Assembly: GCA_025449775.1 (NCBI GenBank)
Contig: JANWIS010000018.1
Coordinates: 1 to 11,420 of the forward strand
Length of the DNA stretch: 11,420 nt
DNA from: Ignavibacteriaceae bacterium
GTDB taxonomy: Bacteria; Bacteroidota; Ignavibacteria; Ignavibacteriales; Ignavibacteriaceae
Direction of reading: 5' to 3'
Shown here: positions 6,697 through 11,420 of the stretch, one piece after another
Position numbering within the stretch: position 1 is the stretch's first letter
Layout: the number at the start of each line of letters is the position of its first letter
Position numbers and translations under genes: made by a program
Notes under the pieces: model-generated
Seen by the model: only the letters and a program-made list of their open reading frames with translations
What the model was told of the DNA's origin: nothing
Database searches by the model: none

Positions 6697-8280
6697 TCAT
6701 CTGATTCGCTTGAATTCTATCCTTCTATTCATTCTCCTGTTTTCCTCAGTGTCATTCGGTACTCTTGGATTGTCTTCACCGTATCCTTTTGAAATCATTC
6801 TATCAGGACTTACACCTTTCGATATCAGCCAAGATCTGACTGCATCTGCACGTTGCTGTGACAATCTCTGATTGCTTGAAGCACTACCTACGTTGTCGGT
6901 ATGTCCGCTTATTTCAACTATAATTTCCGGATAGGTCTCTGCCGTTTTAAGTGATTTCATCAGAATTTGTGCTGATTCCGGTGTGATATCAGATTTACCA
7001 GTTTCAAATGTAATTCCTTCAAGAACAACCGGAACATTCATCTTCACAACATCATCATCCGGATTGAGTGGATTAGTTCCTCTGTTAACTTCTGTAAAGT
7101 CATCAACTGTACCCGCATCCGTATCTGCATTTAACGGATTGGTTCTGTACATATTTATTTCTTCACCATCATTCAATCCTTCATTATCAGAATCAGGTTT
7201 TAAAGGATCAGTCTTATGAATCTGTACTTCATCACCATCAGTCAAAGTATCACCATCAGTATCCGGTTTGTTAGGATCAGTTTTGAGCTCTAAGACTTCG
7301 GTTCCATCATTTAATTTATCTGTATCAGTATCTTTAATCAAAGGATCCGTTTTAAAAGATATGACTTCTTCATTATCCATAAGTCCGTCAGAATCGGTAT
7401 CCGCTTTTAAAGGAGCAGTTTTATAATTATTTACTTCCTCACCATCTTTAAGATTATCCCCATCACAATCAGGATTGCGTGGATCTGTAAAATGAGTTCT
7501 GACTTCAGGTCCATCTTTCAATCCATCCCCGTCTGTATCTGGATTATTATGATCTGTTTTGATTTCTTTTTCCTCACTCTTCGTCAGACCATCTCCATCT
7601 TTATCTGAAGCACCGCTGCCGCTTACAAATATTATCCCGATACCTGCATTATAATATCCATCATAAACTTTATCTCCACCAGCATCAATATTGCTGTATC
7701 CGTTCAAGTCATCGGAACGTGTAAAAGTATATCCACCAGAAAAATCAAGAAGAACTGCTTCTGATACAGCTACACTAAATCCGCCTCCAACAGGAAATTG
7801 TGCTTCAACTCCATTCTCTTCTGTAATTGGATCAGGAGAAGGTACTGAAGGCATTTTGTCTATATTAAAATTTAATCCTCCGGCACCACCATATATATAA
7901 GGATCCCAAACATCCATATCGAATGGACTTATGATTAATCTGATGTCAAAAGGAATAATGTTAGTCCACCAATTCATGTTGCTGGAATCAACTCCGCTTA
8001 ATCGTCCAAAGCCAACTCCAATTTCAGTTTCAATAACCGGGGTGAAGAGTTCAAATCTTACAAATGCTCTTCCAAGAAATGAGAATTTGAATTCAGCATT
8101 GTCAGATCTATTTGCTTTATCAAATTCAGTATCCGGTAATAGCCCGTGAAATTGTAATCCAATTTTAGCTGAATAGTCATTAAACTGAGCAAATGAGTTT
8201 GTCGAATAAAAGGTCAGAATAACAGTAAAGATCAGACCTATTAAAATCTGCGGGGAGAGAGAAGCAAATTTTTGCTGCAT
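6697..8280 (-). CDS. OmpA-family outer-membrane protein with thrombospondin type-3 repeats
   Basis: A 527-residue envelope protein. A signal peptide (1-32, hydrophobic core 13-24, ending NSFAQ) is followed by a beta-rich region (about 35-222) resembling an eight-stranded outer-membrane barrel. Next are eight calcium-binding repeats (226-408) and a C-terminal OmpA domain (about 415-527). In the last, D462 (SGHTDN) and R477, fifteen residues apart, match the pair that holds diaminopimelate of peptidoglycan in OmpA proteins. It probably tethers the outer membrane to the cell wall, with the repeats as a calcium-stiffened spacer. The start is ATG at 8280 behind AAGGTGG; an in-frame GTG at 8287-8289 lies inside that ribosome site and is unlikely to be used. 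A good promoter lies about 100 bases upstream, and a terminator follows. Domain calls are firm; whether the barrel conducts solutes is unknown. Confidence 0.92.
   Translation of the reverse strand: MQQKFASLSPQILIGLIFTVILTFYSTNSFAQFNDYSAKIGLQFHGLLPDTEFDKANRSDNAEFKFSFLGRAFVRFELFTPVIETEIGVGFGRLSGVDSSNMNWWTNIIPFDIRLIISPFDMDVWDPYIYGGAGGLNFNIDKMPSVPSPDPITEENGVEAQFPVGGGFSVAVSEAVLLDFSGGYTFTRSDDLNGYSNIDAGGDKVYDGYYNAGIGIIFVSGSGASDKDGDGLTKSEEKEIKTDHNNPDTDGDGLKDGPEVRTHFTDPRNPDCDGDNLKDGEEVNNYKTAPLKADTDSDGLMDNEEVISFKTDPLIKDTDTDKLNDGTEVLELKTDPNKPDTDGDTLTDGDEVQIHKTDPLKPDSDNEGLNDGEEINMYRTNPLNADTDAGTVDDFTEVNRGTNPLNPDDDVVKMNVPVVLEGITFETGKSDITPESAQILMKSLKTAETYPEIIVEISGHTDNVGSASSNQRLSQQRADAVRSWLISKGVSPDRMISKGYGEDNPRVPNDTEENRRMNRRIEFKRIR
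7057..7605 (-). repeat. Eight tandem 23-residue (69-base) thrombospondin type-3-like repeats
   Basis: Repeat starts fall at residues 226, 248, 271, 294, 317, 340, 363 and 386 of the OmpA-like protein, a period of 22 then 23 residues. The consensus is D-x-D-x-D-x-L-x-D-x-x-E-V followed by K-T-D-P-x-x-P. The acidic loop is of the calcium-binding type. Repeats 1 and 2 are canonical; others have lost ligands: repeat 5 has DTDTDKL, repeat 7 DSDNEGL, and repeat 8 DTDAGTVDD with the typical closing TNPLNPDDD. The DNA is diverged between copies, so this is an old protein repeat rather than a recent DNA duplication. Confidence 0.9.
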
Positions 8281-8285
8281 GCTAG

Positions 8286-8292
8286 CCACCTT
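8286..8292 (-). promoter_or_regulatory. Shine-Dalgarno AAGGTGG for the OmpA-like gene
   Basis: Read on the minus strand, AAGGTGG (one mismatch to AAGGAGG) ends five bases before ATG at 8280. The GTG inside it is in frame but would have no ribosome site of its own at proper distance, so it decides for the ATG. Confidence 0.75.
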
Positions 8293-8386
8293 ATTTTTTT
8301 TGAGTGAAAGCTTTATTTACCACCATTTAACATAATCCCTTCGTCTGAAGGAAATATTGCCAAAAACTTTCAATTTGGGTGCCACT

Positions 8387-8416
8387 ATTATAATCTTTTT
8401 TGAACGGAAATTACAA
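8387..8416 (-). promoter_or_regulatory. Promoter of the OmpA-like gene
   Basis: On the minus strand, TTGTAA (8411-8416) and TATAAT (8387-8392) are separated by 18 bases, four of six and six of six matches to sigma-70 elements. The same stretch also begins TTTG, like the -33 element of Bacteroidota promoters. Transcription would start near 8380, giving a leader of about 100 bases, consistent with a highly expressed porin. The core ATTATAAT is self-complementary, so a TATAAT also exists on the plus strand. Confidence 0.5.
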
Positions 8417-8570
8417 ATCGGCTCAAATAATTTTGCGGTTGCAAGGTAAGAAAGTTCCATCACTCATAAATGTTTTTATGTGCTAATATAATAGAATTCT
8501 GTAAAGTATAAACCACTTAAGAGCATCTATCTTTTTTTGAATGTGCTTTATTTAAATACTAAGTTTGCTC

Positions 8571-11420
8571 GTGGCTTTAAATAAACCAGAAATAAAAAAA
8601 CAAAAATCTCTCATCTCGCTTCTTTTAAAAGTAACGATTTCACTTGTGAGCCTTTTCATTTTCTTTATTGTAATCCTGTTTCTCATATTTTACATTTTCA
8701 AAGATGATATAAGCAATGCTCTGTTATTGAACTTGAATAAAGATATCAATGGAAAGATTTCTTTCTCGGATATTTCGCTTACAGCATTAAAACATTTTCC
8801 TGATGTTGCACTCAAAATCAGCAATTTGAAAGTTGACCACGATACAAGTCAGCAAACTGATCCGGGAAATAATCCGCTGTTAAACATGAAAGAAGTTTAT
8901 TTATCAATTAACATAGTTGATTTGATCTCATCAAAAATAAATGTAACTGAAATAACACTGGAGAAAGGCTACTTAAATTTTATTATTTATCCTGACAGCC
9001 TTACGAGCTTTGAAAAACTAATCAGACAGGAACGGCCTGAAAAAATTTCAGTTCAGCAAGAAGAGGGATTTTTTCAGGAAATGTTATCGGATTTAAAATT
9101 GAGAATAGATAAACTGACGGTCTCTGATTTGAAAATTTACGCTGAAAGTTTTTTAACAAATAATAAACTGATTTTTGATATCAGGAATTTCGATTCCAAA
9201 CTCTCGCATAAAAAAAACAAAATCTCAGCAGACTTAGTCCTCGATTTGAACTTAGATTCGCTGATGTTGAACAAGAAACTAATACTTTCAAACAACAAAG
9301 TTTTTATTGATTCCGAATTTTTTATTAACACGGATTCTTTATTTGTAAAAATTGTTGACGGCAAATTAAATTTTGATGAAACCAGCTTCGATTTGTCGGG
9401 AACATTCGATTCGAAAAATGAGGGTGAAATTGATTTGAAAGTTTCCGGACAAGATTTGAAATCAGGATACTTCTCTGGTCTTCTCAGCAAAACAGGAAAG
9501 AAGAATCTTAAAAAAGGGTCTGCAAATTTTAACGCATCACTTAAAGGAAAAACTTATACCCAATTCCCTGAATTAAATATAACATTTGGCTTAACCGATG
9601 TTTCTGTTTTGAACCCGGTAACTAATAGACTAATAAAAAATTTGAATCTTCGCGGAAATTTTTATTCGGGCAAAGAAGATGATTTTTCAAAAGCTTTGTT
9701 AAAAATTGATACTTTATATGCTGATTTTCCTGACGGCAGATTAAGACTCTCGGGCGATTTTAAAAATTTTAATTCACCGGAACTTGATATTGTTCTATTT
9801 CTTGAAGCTGATGTAACAGGATTTGATGACATTTTTAATATGAAAGGTATTGATGATTTACACGGTAAAGTTAAAATAAATGAAAGGTATAAAGGAAAAT
9901 TTAATCGTAATAAAAATATTTTCGTAACTGAGCAGAATCATATGAATATATTTCTAGATGGATTTGGATTTTCCATAACGGATGCTTTGAAAATTGACAG
10001 TGTTGATGGGACAATTACCCGTAAGAACGATAACTATTTGTTAAAAGATCTCAGGATAATTTATAAGGATACAGATTTACTAATTAATGGCGAACTTGAA
10101 AATCTTCAATATTTACTTTTAGGAGTTGATAAGGAAATAACAGCCGATCTTACAGTCAAATCACCAATATTCGATTTGCCTGAATTTCTTTTTTTCGATC
10201 CTTCAATTAAAAGAGATTTCAATTATAGAATCCTTGACATCGATGCTTCTGTACTGGCGAAGACTACAACTACAAAGGCACTTGAATTTAAATCATTTCC
10301 AGAAATAGAATTTAGTATCAAAAAAATAAATGCAACTGTCGAGAATTTTGTTCCGCCGATAAAAATAAAATCAGGTACATTCAAGATTAGTGAAAATATT
10401 TTAGGTTTCAATTTAAAGGCTGACAAATTTAAAACAGAATTTCTCGACGGGAATTTCGATTTTTCAGGAGAATACAATACTTCAAAAGCTGAACCCTATT
10501 ACATAAAATCAAAAGCAGTGTTTAGCAATATTTATCCGTATAAACTTTTTCACTCAGGTAATGATTCAATTCCGGAATCGTTGAATGGCAAACTTTCTGG
10601 TTCATTATTTATCGAGGTACAATTCCCAACAGATACAGCCGTATTAAAATTTATAAATCTAAATGAAGGAAACCTGACTTACGAGTTTTTAAACGATACA
10701 GTTTCTGTTGAAAATTTAAAATGTACTTTCGATAATATTTATTTTAATGATAAAACCGATCCTAATCCGCTTGGTACTCTCAGTGCAAAAGGAAAACTTA
10801 AAGCGGATTTAATAATTTCAAATGAGTTTAAGATAAACGAGGTCAATTATACTATAAATGTTTCAGAAGGCACTTATAAATTAAAGTCTAACGTTACAAG
10901 ATTATTTGGAGATAAATCAAGCGGCATTTCCGAGTGGACTTTAAAACCATTTGCAGAAATTCCTTCATTCAGTATTAGTTCCAATGTTAAAACTTTTTAT
11001 GCTGAAAAAATGCTTGAATCATATTTTGAAAAGCGTTTGATTTCAGGACCATTAAGCCTGTCCATGTTCCTGAGTTCAAAAGGAACTGATTGGGATGAAA
11101 TAGTACATAATTTGAATGGTGAAATAGTTTTAAGCGGAGAGAATCTTGTTATCAAAGGCATTGATGCAGATGAGATTCTTGAACAATTTAAACGCAGCCA
11201 GAGCTTCAATCTTGTTGATCTTGGAGGTGTACTCCTTGCAGGACCTGTTGGTATTCTGGTAACTAAAGGAACTGATTACGCAAGGTTGCTGGTAATAGAA
11301 TCGGGTGAAAAAACTACAATTAGTAAACTTGTTTCTAACTGGGTTGTACACAATGGTGATTTCAGAATTGAAGATGCGGCGTTTACAACTGCCGAGAATA
11401 GGATTGCATTAAAAGGATCG
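8571..11420 (+). CDS. AsmA-like envelope protein, 3' end beyond the window
   Basis: An open frame of 950 codons runs to the right edge without a stop, so the C-terminus is missing. One membrane helix (about residues 21-43) follows a short basic N-terminus, leaving the rest in the periplasm. The region just after it (about 50-85, LNKDINGKISFSDISLTAL then HFPDVALKISNLKV) matches the AsmA N-terminal pattern. The long middle is built of alternating beta strands. The stretch from W841 on (LNGEIVLSGENLVIKGID, then TISKLVSNWVVHNGDFRIED and ENRIALKGS) matches the AsmA C-terminal domain. AsmA/YhdP/TamB relatives form hydrophobic-grooved bridges that move phospholipid between the membranes; that role here is inferred from family. 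The start is uncertain: GTG 8571 is chosen, TTG 8565 is possible, neither has a good ribosome site, and the frame is closed by TAA at 8553. It is much longer than E. coli AsmA (617 residues). Confidence 0.85.
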   Translation, partial: MALNKPEIKKQKSLISLLLKVTISLVSLFIFFIVILFLIFYIFKDDISNALLLNLNKDINGKISFSDISLTALKHFPDVALKISNLKVDHDTSQQTDPGNNPLLNMKEVYLSINIVDLISSKINVTEITLEKGYLNFIIYPDSLTSFEKLIRQERPEKISVQQEEGFFQEMLSDLKLRIDKLTVSDLKIYAESFLTNNKLIFDIRNFDSKLSHKKNKISADLVLDLNLDSLMLNKKLILSNNKVFIDSEFFINTDSLFVKIVDGKLNFDETSFDLSGTFDSKNEGEIDLKVSGQDLKSGYFSGLLSKTGKKNLKKGSANFNASLKGKTYTQFPELNITFGLTDVSVLNPVTNRLIKNLNLRGNFYSGKEDDFSKALLKIDTLYADFPDGRLRLSGDFKNFNSPELDIVLFLEADVTGFDDIFNMKGIDDLHGKVKINERYKGKFNRNKNIFVTEQNHMNIFLDGFGFSITDALKIDSVDGTITRKNDNYLLKDLRIIYKDTDLLINGELENLQYLLLGVDKEITADLTVKSPIFDLPEFLFFDPSIKRDFNYRILDIDASVLAKTTTTKALEFKSFPEIEFSIKKINATVENFVPPIKIKSGTFKISENILGFNLKADKFKTEFLDGNFDFSGEYNTSKAEPYYIKSKAVFSNIYPYKLFHSGNDSIPESLNGKLSGSLFIEVQFPTDTAVLKFINLNEGNLTYEFLNDTVSVENLKCTFDNIYFNDKTDPNPLGTLSAKGKLKADLIISNEFKINEVNYTINVSEGTYKLKSNVTRLFGDKSSGISEWTLKPFAEIPSFSISSNVKTFYAEKMLESYFEKRLISGPLSLSMFLSSKGTDWDEIVHNLNGEIVLSGENLVIKGIDADEILEQFKRSQSFNLVDLGGVLLAGPVGILVTKGTDYARLLVIESGEKTTISKLVSNWVVHNGDFRIEDAAFTTAENRIALKGS

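Larger units (their letters stand above)
8281..8570. other. Divergent intergenic control region between OmpA-like and AsmA-like genes
   Basis: About 290 bases without a gene. It contains a convincing promoter facing left (listed separately), and for the rightward gene only a TATAAT at 8487-8492 without a recognisable -35 element. Two small hairpins are visible: CCTTC-gtct-GAAGG (8338-8351), which would fall in the leader of the OmpA-like mRNA, and CATAAA-tgtt-TTTATG (8465-8480) just ahead of the rightward TATAAT. No small gene, tRNA or riboswitch could be supported. Confidence 0.55.

Noticed and set aside
7057..7605. 69-base periodicity as a CRISPR or DNA satellite
   Set aside because: The period is a whole number of codons, the copies are diverged at DNA level, and the encoded repeats are a known calcium-binding protein repeat.
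8281..8289. GTG at 8287-8289 as start of the OmpA-like gene
   Set aside because: The codon lies inside the AAGGTGG ribosome site that serves ATG 8280.
8338..8351. Hairpin CCTTC-gtct-GAAGG as a terminator
   Set aside because: Only five base pairs with no T-run on either side, and it lies downstream of the OmpA promoter, where a terminator would make little sense; at most a leader hairpin.
9137..9490. Open frame of 117 codons on the minus strand
   Set aside because: It lies wholly within the AsmA-like gene, its product is a Ser/Lys/Phe-rich shadow of the sense codons, and no ribosome site or family resemblance is visible.

Overview
The window is AT-rich and densely coded, with six protein genes and no RNA gene, mobile element or CRISPR array that I can recognise. 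The gene repertoire fits a Gram-negative member of the Bacteroidota/Chlorobiota/Ignavibacteriota (FCB) assemblage: a fused glutamate formiminotransferase-cyclodeaminase, an OmpA-family porin carrying thrombospondin-type-3 calcium repeats, and a very large AsmA-like envelope protein. Several genes have clear GGAG-type Shine-Dalgarno sequences, which is less typical of classical Bacteroidetes and leans me towards an Ignavibacteria-like lineage. This placement is inference from protein style only.

Layout. (1) 21-3395, plus strand: a two-gene unit of exported von Willebrand factor A (VWA) proteins, the first a short VWA protein with an altered MIDAS site, the second a VIT+VWA protein. It ends at a strong hairpin terminator. 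(2) 3436-5265, minus strand: ftcD-like bifunctional formiminotransferase/cyclodeaminase with an insertion of about 72 residues that resembles a decayed C2H2 zinc finger. (3) 5266-5539: divergent, AT-rich promoter region. (4) 5540-6646, plus strand: enolase-superfamily o-succinylbenzoate synthase / N-succinylamino acid racemase, starting at TTG. (5) a bidirectional terminator between convergent genes. (6) 6697-8280, minus strand: OmpA-family protein with eight 23-residue calcium-binding repeats. (7) 8281-8570: divergent control region with a good promoter for the OmpA-like gene. (8) 8571 to the right edge, plus strand: AsmA-like protein of at least 950 residues, cut by the window end.

How the genes relate: the VWA pair is very probably one transcript acting outside the cytoplasmic membrane. 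The OmpA-like and AsmA-like genes are divergent and both serve the cell envelope. ftcD and the racemase/synthase gene are divergent metabolic genes whose shared role, if any, cannot be read here. I found no gene set that amounts to a clear new defence or mobile system. The most distinctive signals are the zinc-finger-like insert in the formiminotransferase and the unusual MIDAS of the first VWA protein.
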